Shown here in pieces: positions 1 through 5,863 of a stretch of DNA of 7,318 nt. The notes beneath the pieces were generated by a model. The model was not told the DNA's origin and made no database searches. It worked only from the letters and a program-made list of their open reading frames with translations. The DNA comes from Alphaproteobacteria bacterium. GTDB lineage: Bacteria > Pseudomonadota > Alphaproteobacteria > UBA8366. Numbering within the stretch: position 1 is the stretch's first letter; each line of letters begins with the position of its first letter. The translations under genes were made by a program, and so were the position numbers. The stretch lies in contig JABJCS010000799.1 of NCBI GenBank assembly GCA_018665505.1, positions 1-7,318 on the forward strand, read 5' to 3'.

Positions 1-723
1 CTCCTGAAGGTCGGTGGTAAAACGATTTTGGAGATGATGCTCTCCCATATTCAGCGCTGCGGCATTAGCGAAGTGATTTTTGTGCTGGGGTATCTGCAAG
101 ACCAGGTCAGGGATTACGTAAAGACTGCCTTCCCGGAATTGGATGCGACGTATCTGGTGAACGATGATTACACCACGACTAATACCGGATATTCACTGAT
201 GCTGGCGCTGCGGGAGACAAAGGGTTGCGCGTTTGTGAAGTTCGATGCGGATGTGGTGTTTGATGAGGAAATTCTCAGGCGGCTTATCGACAGCGAGCAT
301 GAAAACTGCCTGTGCATCGATAAGAACATCCAATTGGATGCGGAAGAAATCAAAGTCACGGTTGAAGGTGCCAACAAGGTGGTCAAGGTCAGCAAATCGG
401 TTCGCCCGATCGATGCTATCGGTGAATCTATCGGCATCGAAAAGATCAATGGTCATACCGCTGAACTCCTGCTGGCCGAGCTCCAGAAGAATATGTTGGA
501 TGTGAAAAACCACCAGAATTACTACGAAGATGCCTACGAACGGCTCATCGCACAGACCGTCCCTTTTCACGCGCTCGATATTTCGGGGTTGAGGTGGACG
601 GAAATCGACACGCATGAAGATTTCGCGACGGCGGAAAAGATATTTCGCCCGCCATTAACTCACGAAGCCGATGGGAATCCTGGAGGCATTTTGCATTCCT
701 CTGCGCACGCTCAGGGGAATTAG
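1..723 (+). CDS. LicC/PntC-type nucleotidyltransferase (5' truncated)
   Basis: Likely transfers CMP from CTP to a small phosphorylated alcohol or phosphonate in the cytoplasm. The frame is open from base 1 and begins LLKVGGKTILE, which in this family directly follows the N-terminal GxGxR...PK signature, so about 20-25 residues lie upstream. The TTG at 28 and the ATGs at 37/40 fall inside this conserved block and are not the true start. Visible family marks are GYLQDQV, the N-x-x-Y-x-x-TNTGYSL block, the metal-binding DAD (244-252), GES-x-GI (from 421) and the late acidic motif WTEIDTHED (EID at 601-609). The last 25 or so residues after AEKIF look like an unconserved tail. The next gene, 86 bases downstream, is a CDP-alcohol phosphatidyltransferase, which fits CTP as donor and a lipid headgroup or phosphonate as substrate. 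The family is clear; the substrate (phosphocholine, aminoethylphosphonate, inositol phosphate or a sugar phosphate) is inference. Confidence 0.85.
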   Translation, partial: LLKVGGKTILEMMLSHIQRCGISEVIFVLGYLQDQVRDYVKTAFPELDATYLVNDDYTTTNTGYSLMLALRETKGCAFVKFDADVVFDEEILRRLIDSEHENCLCIDKNIQLDAEEIKVTVEGANKVVKVSKSVRPIDAIGESIGIEKINGHTAELLLAELQKNMLDVKNHQNYYEDAYERLIAQTVPFHALDISGLRWTEIDTHEDFATAEKIFRPPLTHEADGNPGGILHSSAHAQGN

Positions 724-740
724 CTGTCACTGCATTCAAA

Positions 741-762
741 ATCCCCACTATCGAGTGGGGGT
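741..762 (+). other. hairpin between the two headgroup genes
   Basis: CCCCACT (743-749) and AGTGGGG (754-760) are perfect inverted repeats around the tetraloop ATCG. A T-G wobble (742/761) and an A-T pair (741/762) can extend the stem to nine pairs. It lies 17 bases after the stop of the nucleotidyltransferase. No T-run follows (the next bases are GGATCAAG), so it does not fit a standard intrinsic terminator. It could be an mRNA-stabilising or attenuating structure between two co-transcribed genes. The structure is visible in the sequence; any function is inference. Confidence 0.4.
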
Positions 763-809
763 GGATCAAGATAGGCATTCGTGATTATAGGAAAACTTAG
801 GAAATCCAG

Positions 810-1466
810 ATGACAATCGAAAATTCGGAGTCTCAAGGTCAGCAACCCAAATCTATCATTTCTTACCTTTGGGATCTTCCTAATCTTCTCTCCCTTGCAG
901 GACTTGGGTGCACCACCCTTGCGATATATTTTATAATTTTAGGTGTTTATCCGGCCGCGATGATAGGAATGATTTGGGCTGTCGCGTTTGACTGGGCCGA
1001 CGGCCTCGTTGCCCGCAGGATGAAGGGACGAGTTGGTTCAGACCAATTGTTCGGTGGGCAGCTCGATGTCCTGATAGATATCGTGAGCTACGGCGTCACA
1101 CCTGCGATCCTTCTACTAAGTTATGGAGAGTTCGAGCCAGTATTCCTGCTGGGTGCATTTTTAATGCTTGTCACTGGAGCGATAAGGTTGAGTTATTTCA
1201 GCGTTTTTGGTCTTGCCGAGGGATCCAAATACACGGGGCTGGCTATTGATAACAACAGCATAGCACTCGTCTTTTTGTTCCTATTTGAAGGCATGTTTAG
1301 CTCGGGAGTATTCTCTGTCGTTCTCTATGTTAGTGGATTGAGCTTGGCTGCCTTGAATGTATCAATGATTAAAACGCCAAATCTTTCAGGGAAACCGATT
1401 AATGTCATCCTTCTCGCCTCTTACACTGTCGCAATTACAGCGATCTATGGCTGGAGACTTTTGTAG
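810..1466 (+). CDS. CDP-alcohol phosphatidyltransferase, PssA-like
   Basis: This is an integral inner-membrane enzyme of 218 residues. It would join a phospho-alcohol from a CDP-linked donor to an acceptor, as in phosphatidylserine or related phospholipid synthesis. The family signature spans residues 61-90: D61-x2-D64-G65-x2-A68-R69, then 12 residues, then G82-x3-D86-x3-D90. The four Asp are the metal and catalytic set. The usual spacing after AR is 8; the longer spacer recalls a sub-branch of PssA-like proteins. AIRLSYF (124-130) followed by YTGLAI (141-146) resembles the RLxxF...F-x-GLP region of phosphatidylserine synthases. Hydrophobic stretches at about 23-43, 45-60, 92-105, 111-127, 151-182 and 197-215 suggest about six membrane segments. 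AGGAA at 799-803 is a well-placed ribosome site for the ATG. The preceding nucleotidyltransferase suggests that the donor is made by it. GC is about 46%, well below the genes at 2436-7318. The substrate is not determined. Confidence 0.88.
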   Translation: MTIENSESQGQQPKSIISYLWDLPNLLSLAGLGCTTLAIYFIILGVYPAAMIGMIWAVAFDWADGLVARRMKGRVGSDQLFGGQLDVLIDIVSYGVTPAILLLSYGEFEPVFLLGAFLMLVTGAIRLSYFSVFGLAEGSKYTGLAIDNNSIALVFLFLFEGMFSSGVFSVVLYVSGLSLAALNVSMIKTPNLSGKPINVILLASYTVAITAIYGWRLL

Positions 1467-1539
1467 AGAATAAGCGCGGTAACAACGGTAGCCGCAAGCC
1501 GCTAAGAGGGGCCGGTTACAGGCTTGGCTCTGCATTTTG

Positions 1540-1553
1540 ATTTGCGGGCAAAT
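1540..1553. promoter_or_regulatory. short dyad upstream of the hydrolase gene
   Basis: ATTTGC and GCAAAT form a perfect 6-base inverted repeat around GG, 43 bases before the GTG start of the hydrolase, in the 130-base gap 1467-1596. Its size and place would suit a small operator or a weak hairpin. No convincing -35/-10 pair was found around it, and a repeat this short can occur by chance. The rest of the gap shows nothing else clear apart from the ribosome site. Confidence 0.15.
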
Positions 1554-1584
1554 ATCGGATTACATGACGTATTGATGTAGTGAT

Positions 1585-1588
1585 GGAG
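1585..1588 (+). promoter_or_regulatory. ribosome binding site deciding the GTG start at 1597
   Basis: GGAG sits 8 bases before GTG 1597. No ATG in the frame lies between this site and the signal peptide, and the GTG start gives a complete, well-formed signal sequence, so the non-ATG start is preferred. Confidence 0.6.
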
Positions 1589-1596
1589 ATCGATCC

Positions 1597-2277
1597 GTGG
1601 CAACTCATTTAAAAATTGGATACATTTCGCTCGTCGTAATTCTGTTCGGACTTTTGCCGCTAAATGTATTCGCGGGCGAGGTTTTCGACGCCCCACCGGA
1701 CCAACCAGACCCGTCGGCGAAATATCTATTCTATATGCACGGTCGACATGTTGAGAGGCGCGGTGCTGACGGCGATTATGAATATTCGGAAATACTCAAT
1801 GTACTAGCAAAAAAGGGGTTGGTTGTGATTGGTGAGGTTCGCTCGGATACCGACCCGAGTGACTATTCCAAGCGAATTGCGGGGCAGGTCGGGAGACTTC
1901 TCGACGCAGGTGTACCGGCGAAAAATATTACTGTGGCTGGGCATTCTAAAGGTGCCTTCATGTCTATGTTGATTGCCAGTCGGGTTCAAAACGAAGCCGT
2001 CAAATACGGCATCTTAGCGGGCTGCGGCGTTAAAGGATCAGAATTTCGCCGGTCCTATGTGAAGTTTTCCAAGCACAGAGCACAACGCATGCGTGGCCGT
2101 TTCCTCGTTGCTTGGGACGCGAATGACGATGTGACCCGTGAGTGTGACCTGGCGATGGGAAAAGCTGGCGTGGACTTTCGCAATCTGGTCTTCGAAACCG
2201 GACGTGGCCATAGCCTGTTTTACAAACCCAAGTCGGTTTGGATCGACCCATTGGTGGAGTTTGCACTTTCCGGGTGA
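1597..2277 (+). CDS. exported alpha/beta hydrolase
   Basis: A small (226 residues) serine hydrolase, probably acting in the periplasm or outside the cell. The N-terminus is a Sec signal peptide: one Lys at 6, a hydrophobic core at about 8-22, and a likely cleavage after VFA (residue 26). The mature part shows an alpha/beta-hydrolase core: YLFYMHGR (43-50) is the strand and oxyanion-hole region, GHSKG (115-119) is the nucleophile elbow with Ser117, and the acid is probably in WDANDD (Asp174 or Asp177/178). His205 in GRGHSLFY completes the triad. There is little room for a lid domain. The reaction could be ester, lipid or peptide cleavage; nothing visible fixes the substrate. It starts with GTG behind GGAG and lies 130 bases after the phosphatidyltransferase, so it may have its own promoter. 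GC is about 54%, between the left and right neighbours. Fold and triad are well supported; the substrate is unknown. Confidence 0.8.
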   Translation: MATHLKIGYISLVVILFGLLPLNVFAGEVFDAPPDQPDPSAKYLFYMHGRHVERRGADGDYEYSEILNVLAKKGLVVIGEVRSDTDPSDYSKRIAGQVGRLLDAGVPAKNITVAGHSKGAFMSMLIASRVQNEAVKYGILAGCGVKGSEFRRSYVKFSKHRAQRMRGRFLVAWDANDDVTRECDLAMGKAGVDFRNLVFETGRGHSLFYKPKSVWIDPLVEFALSG

Positions 2278-2342
2278 CGCTATGAGCTCTCTCAATTTGG
2301 CCGTAAGGTGAAAGCTCCTGCGGTACCCTGACGCGGGTCAAT

Positions 2343-2412
2343 TTGAGCCATGTCATATCTTCGATACAAATATGAAGTAATAATTGTAAGAATCTGAAAC
2401 TATTACTAAAAA
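2343..2412 (+). promoter_or_regulatory. candidate promoter region for the CYTH-CHAD gene
   Basis: The 158-base gap 2278-2435 turns AT-rich from about 2340. Two sigma70-like pairs can be read: TTGAGC (2343-2348) with TACAAA (2365-2370), spacer 16; and TTGTAA (2384-2389) with TAAAAA (2407-2412), spacer 17. Each box matches 4 of 6 consensus bases. Both lie in the right place for a leader of about 20-60 bases. Either could be chance in AT-rich DNA. Confidence 0.3.
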
Positions 2413-2421
2413 CACTCCAAT

Positions 2422-2428
2422 AGGGTGG
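2422..2428 (+). promoter_or_regulatory. ribosome binding site for the GTG start at 2436
   Basis: AGGGTGG ends 7 bases before GTG 2436. The next possible starts are TTG 2439 and GTG 2445, which are only one and three codons further on. The spacing favours 2436, but the few residues in dispute lie before the CYTH domain and change nothing in function. Confidence 0.45.
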
Positions 2429-3739
2429 CCTTATTGTGTTGGATGTGACGCCGAAGTCGAAAGAGGTCTTACCGCTTTCAGGTAACACGGGAATTGAGCT
2501 GAAGCTTACCACCGATGCGAAGGGTTTGGCGCAGGTCCGGCGCACGTCTTTTTGGTCGGGCCCCGTACGGGCGCAAACCAGGGTGCTGGATAGCGTTTAT
2601 TTCGACACGGTTGGACACGATTTGCGGGCGTGCGGGTTTTCCCTACGATTGCGGAAAGTGGGACGGCGATTTCGGCAAACCTTTAAGGCATCTGGTGCGG
2701 GCGGATATTTCGAGCGCCGCGAGTTCGAAAACGATCTATCCGAAAACAAACCGGATTTATCGGCGATCGACGATCCGACGATCCGCTCGCGGCTCGCCCA
2801 TATCGGGCGGACTGAGCTGAAACCAGTTTTCACAACGCATGTGCGCCGCAGCCGTAAACTCTATCATCCCGAGGCGGGCACAACGGTTGAGATCGCGTTG
2901 GACGACGGCGAAGTTCGGAGCGACAAGGAAAGCACGTCGCTCACGGAAATCGAACTTGAACTTAAGCAGGGTGAGCCGGAAACACTATTCAACGTCGCGC
3001 GCGAGCTCAGCGGGATCATTCCCGTCCGCCTGCAGGTCCAATCGAAACCGGACATCGGTTACACTTTGTGCGAAGGAAATTTGGACAATTGGACGACCGC
3101 TGGGAAACTCAAACTCAGCCAAGATATGACAACCGAGGTCGCGTTGGATGCGATCATCGAGTATTGCGTTTCCCACATCCTTCGGAACGATAAATGTGCC
3201 GCCGAGCGAGCGCATATCGAGGGAGTTCATCAGGTGCGCGTGGGCCTGCGACGTTTGCGTTCAGGCCTGCGACTCTTCAAGGCGGTTTTGCCGAGAGATC
3301 AGTACGACTGGATCACCGGAGAGGCGAAGGTGTTCGCGAACGCGCTAGGGCCAGCGCGGGATTTAGACGTCTTCCGGACATCCATCCTGCCGCCGGTTGT
3401 CCGAGAATTTGGCGATATCGTCGATTTTGCGGGATTGGCCCGCACGGCCGCGTGCTTGCAGGATCAAGCGTACGAATTGGTTCGCGAGGCCATTTCGTCG
3501 GAGCGGTTCACGATATTCATGATCGAGTTGATGCGGTGGCGGAAGATGGGGTCGTGGCGCAATCAAGCGGTCACGGCGGAGGCAGCGCGGCTGTTCTCGC
3601 CAATCGGTGAGTTATCGACACCGTTGCTCACGAAACGCCACAAGGTCGTCGTGAAGAAGGGCAAGGGATTCGCCGATTTATCGTTGGAAGCGCGCCATGA
3701 GGTGCGGCTCCTGGTGAAGAAATTACGATACGCGACTGA

Positions 3740-3749
3740 TTTTTTTTGA
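3740..3749 (+). other. T8 frameshift site and premature TGA
   Basis: Eight T (3740-3747) run straight into GAG. In the upstream frame this reads GAT TTT TTT TGA and stops. With seven T it reads GAT TTT TTT GAG and continues with EGLYPAKPGKK, which is the expected CHAD sequence. A +1 slip of tRNA-Phe from TTT 3744-3746 to TTT 3745-3747 would also restore the frame, with perfect re-pairing. Homopolymers of this length are common sites of indel mutation, polymerase slippage and sequencing error. Confidence 0.85.
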
Positions 3750-4005
3750 GGGTCTCTACCCGGCAAAACCAGGGAAAAAACATATCCGCCGTTTGCGCAG
3801 GCTGCAGGACGAACTCGGCCATCTAAACGATATTGTGACGCTCAATTCGATTCTCGACCGGATTCTGGAACATAGCGGCGGGGCGAAGGCCCAACGCGCC
3901 GCGGGATTCTTGATAGGTTGGTACGAGCGTGAAGTTGCGTCAGGCGATGCCCGCCTCATCGAAGACTGGAAGCGGTTCGAAAAGTCGAAACCGTTTTGGT
4001 ATTGA
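3748..4005 (+). pseudogene. distal CHAD segment in the +1 frame
   Basis: This holds 85 codons without a stop, in frame with the TTG at 3793 but with no credible start codon or ribosome site of its own, so it is the tail of the CYTH-CHAD gene and not a separate gene. It carries the conserved RRLQDELGHLND region, then helices ending in DWKRFEKSKPFWY. Gap-free conservation of this tail argues that the frame was lost very recently or is still used. Confidence 0.75.
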
Positions 4006-4124
4006 GCTCCTCGCGTGCTGATTTATTGAGATAAGCCTCATTCTGAACAATTGATTACCACTGGCGGTTTTTACCGTTTCGTCTCTATATTGACGGAAGA
4101 TCGTGCCCTTGGGGATGAGCAGGA

Positions 4125-4487
4125 ATGAAAGTTTATATCGTCGACGACGACGCCGACATGATTGAGGTAATGACGCTGATGTTGGATGCGGCCGGGCATC
4201 GCGTAGCGTCCAGCGTCGCAGGGGCGACCGCCATTCCGCAAATCGTGGAATTCAAACCGGATATACTTTTGACCGACCTTGTCATGGCGGAATTGGACGG
4301 GTTGGAGCTTTGCCATGAATTGCGGGAGAACAAAGGGCTCCGGGCCATGAGCATCGCCTTTGTCTCCGCAAAGACCGACGAATTTTGGCGGGAGCGCGCA
4401 AGCAACGCCGGCGCGGTTGGCTATATTTCTAAACCGCTTGATACCAACACTTTTGTCGAAACCGTCGAAGCGTTTGCGGCCCAATAA
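4125..4487 (+). CDS. single-domain response regulator (CheY-like receiver)
   Basis: A 120-residue stand-alone receiver domain with no output domain, probably a cytoplasmic phosphoacceptor that works by protein contact. The acidic pocket is Asp7-Asp8-Asp9 after strand MKVYIV. Asp51 in LLTDLVM is the phosphorylation site, Ser81 is the conserved Ser/Thr, and Lys103 in SKP is the conserved Lys; Tyr100 holds the switch-aromatic position. All the residues needed for phosphorylation are present. AGGA abuts the ATG too closely to be ideal; GGGGA at 4111-4115 (9-base spacer) is a better ribosome site. No histidine kinase is in the window, so the partner is unknown. The 119-base gap before it (4006-4124) holds only weak short dyads, such as CGGT-TTTT-ACCG at about 4066, and no convincing promoter. 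Confidence 0.92.
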   Translation: MKVYIVDDDADMIEVMTLMLDAAGHRVASSVAGATAIPQIVEFKPDILLTDLVMAELDGLELCHELRENKGLRAMSIAFVSAKTDEFWRERASNAGAVGYISKPLDTNTFVETVEAFAAQ

Positions 4488-4495
4488 GTCCGTCG

Positions 4496-4513
4496 CGCAG
4501 AGGCTGCGGTTTT
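4496..4513 (+). terminator. possible weak intrinsic terminator after the receiver gene
   Basis: CGCAG (4496-4500), AGG loop, CTGCG (4504-4508) form a perfect five-pair GC-rich stem, followed by G and four T (4510-4513). It begins nine bases after the stop of the response regulator and ends 22 bases before the MFS start. Short stem and short T-run make it weak at best; it may only reduce read-through. Confidence 0.28.
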
Positions 4514-4535
4514 CGCGCCGCTCGGTATCCTTGTT

Positions 4536-5783
4536 ATGACAGATAAGTCCTCATCCCCCGGACCGGCTCTTCCGTCTCTGGCAGCGACCTTCGCCGTGCA
4601 GACCGTAGCGGCCATGGCGATGTTCAGCGTCGCGGTCGTAGCCCCAGTTGCCGCACCTGATATCGGCGTCGATGCGACGTTGATCGGCACGTTTACCGGC
4701 ATTGCCTATGCGTCCGGATTGGGGATCGGCTTGTTGACCGGCGCGCTGGCAGATCGCTTCGGGGCCATTAGGATAAGTCAGATGACCATGGGTTTCGCGC
4801 TGCTCGGCTGTCTTCTGCTGACTTTGTCGACGCCGTTGGCGGCGTTTACCAGCGCGGTAGCACTCGGGCTTTGTTACGGGCCGGTCAATCCCGCCAGCAC
4901 CCATATCCTGGCCCGTGTGACGCCGGAACGCTCGCGGCCATTGTACTTTTCCATTAAGCAAACCGGTATGCCCGCGGGCGCGGCCTTGGCCGGGCTATTA
5001 TTGCCGTTGATTGTGGCGGCCTATGATTGGCGCATTGCGATGATCGCGACCGGCCTGGCGGCCGCTGTCGTCGCGATCCTCATTCAACCGCTGCGCAAGC
5101 CGCTCGACGCGATCCGGCGCCCAAATCAGGCGATACGTATCGGTAATTTCCTGCGGCCATTATCCCTCGTATGGCATACGCCGATGCTCCGCAGTCTTGG
5201 GCTCATGGGGTTTTTCTATTCCGGCATTCAAGTCTCCATCATGACGTTCTATGTCGTCTATCTGACCGCGGGCCTTTCGTTGTCTTATACCGAGGATCAT
5301 GTGAGATTCGGCGTGCTCGGATTATCGCTCTCGCTGCCCACGGTCGGCTTTCTGTATGCGGTTCTGCAAATATCCGCTGTGTTCGGAAGATTGTTTTGGG
5401 GTGCGATCGGAGACCGTTTGGTCAGCGCCCGGTATTTGCTTGTCGGGATCGGGCTGGGCACGGCGGGCTTTTCGATTCTCGCGGGCCTGATGTCCGACGA
5501 CTTGTCGATTTTTGCCATGGCATTCGTGAGTTTTCTGCTCGGCGTCACCAGTAGCGGGTGGAACGGATTGTTCTTCTCGGAGCTGGTGAAATATGCGCCG
5601 AAGGACCGTACAGGAGACGCCGCGGCCGGATTGCAGTTCGCAACCTTGCTGGGCGTGGCGGTATTACCGGCTGGGTTCGGCTTTCTCGTCGCGGCCACTG
5701 GTAGCTACTTTGTCGCCTTCGCCGCCGCCGGTGCCGCCGTCGGGATCGGGGCGCTTCAATTCGGTTGGTCGTTGCGCCGCTGA
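4536..5783 (+). CDS. MFS transporter, substrate unknown
   Basis: A 415-residue inner-membrane secondary carrier with the length and hydrophobic pattern of a 12-helix major facilitator protein. The loop 2-3 signature (motif A) is GALADRFGAIR (69-79), with its weaker second-half counterpart GRLFWGAIGDRL (284-295). CYGPVNPAS (113-121) and SIKQTGMPAG (139-148) mark the helix 4-5 region. A cytoplasmic linker (about 185-215, rich in Arg, Pro and Lys) separates the halves, and an acidic-polar loop YTEDHVRF (251-258) lies in the second half. ATG 4536 is the only good start: the frame has a stop (TAA 4485-4487, the stop of the receiver gene) 16 codons upstream and no other start in between. No clear Shine-Dalgarno is visible. 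The M81 hydrolase gene follows 80 bases later with no terminator seen in the gap, so they may be co-transcribed and the carrier may handle the hydrolase's substrate or product. Direction of transport is not evident. Confidence 0.88.
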   Translation: MTDKSSSPGPALPSLAATFAVQTVAAMAMFSVAVVAPVAAPDIGVDATLIGTFTGIAYASGLGIGLLTGALADRFGAIRISQMTMGFALLGCLLLTLSTPLAAFTSAVALGLCYGPVNPASTHILARVTPERSRPLYFSIKQTGMPAGAALAGLLLPLIVAAYDWRIAMIATGLAAAVVAILIQPLRKPLDAIRRPNQAIRIGNFLRPLSLVWHTPMLRSLGLMGFFYSGIQVSIMTFYVVYLTAGLSLSYTEDHVRFGVLGLSLSLPTVGFLYAVLQISAVFGRLFWGAIGDRLVSARYLLVGIGLGTAGFSILAGLMSDDLSIFAMAFVSFLLGVTSSGWNGLFFSELVKYAPKDRTGDAAAGLQFATLLGVAVLPAGFGFLVAATGSYFVAFAAAGAAVGIGALQFGWSLRR

Positions 5784-5863
5784 TCGCCTGCTTCTTTCCT
5801 TCAAGCGCCCGGCAATCATCTTGTTAGAGAGACTTATCGCGACACAATCGAGGGATTGAGCGG

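Larger units (their letters stand above)
2436..4005 (+). pseudogene. CYTH-CHAD protein interrupted by a frameshift
   Basis: As read, the frame stops at TGA 3747-3749 (437 residues). Skipping one T gives a 522-residue protein of normal family length. CYTH domain, about 17-212: GIELK (19-23) stands for the ExExK signature with the first Glu replaced by Gly; YFDT (55-58), SLRLRK (69-74), ERREFE (93-98), EIELELK (171-177) and SKPDIGY (203-209) are typical of triphosphate tunnel enzymes, which hydrolyse inorganic triphosphate in relatives such as E. coli YgiF. CHAD domain, about 235-515: HQVRVGLRRLRS (265-276), LGPARDLDV (304-312) and HEVRLLVKKLRY (421-432) are visible, and after the shift EGLYP and LQDELGHLND (456-465). 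CHAD helices carry basic residues that bind polyphosphate. The product would be cytoplasmic. The stop removes the last part of the second CHAD half, including LQDELGHLND. True pseudogene, recoded gene and sequencing error cannot be told apart here. Confidence 0.85.

Noticed and set aside
28..30. TTG as the start of the first gene
   Set aside because: The frame is open to base 1 and the nine codons before it (LLKVGGKTI) are conserved family sequence, so the gene begins outside the window.
2292..2345. Direct repeat TCAATTTG at 2292-2299 and 2338-2345
   Set aside because: Only eight bases, two copies, no third copy and no link to a recognised operator; likely chance.
2030..2545. Open frame on the - strand spanning the 2278-2435 gap
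   Set aside because: It overlaps both the hydrolase 3' end and the CYTH start, shows no domain pattern, and its reading looks random.
4065..4078. Dyad CGGT-TTTT-ACCG before the response regulator
   Set aside because: A four-pair stem (five with a wobble) is too short to call a terminator or operator.
4071..4484. Open frame on the - strand opposite the response regulator
   Set aside because: It is an exact shadow of the receiver gene, whose catalytic residues are all intact; no family features were seen in the antisense translation.
5171..5554. Second + strand open frame inside the MFS gene
   Set aside because: It is an out-of-frame reading of a clear 12-helix transporter and has no start signal of its own.
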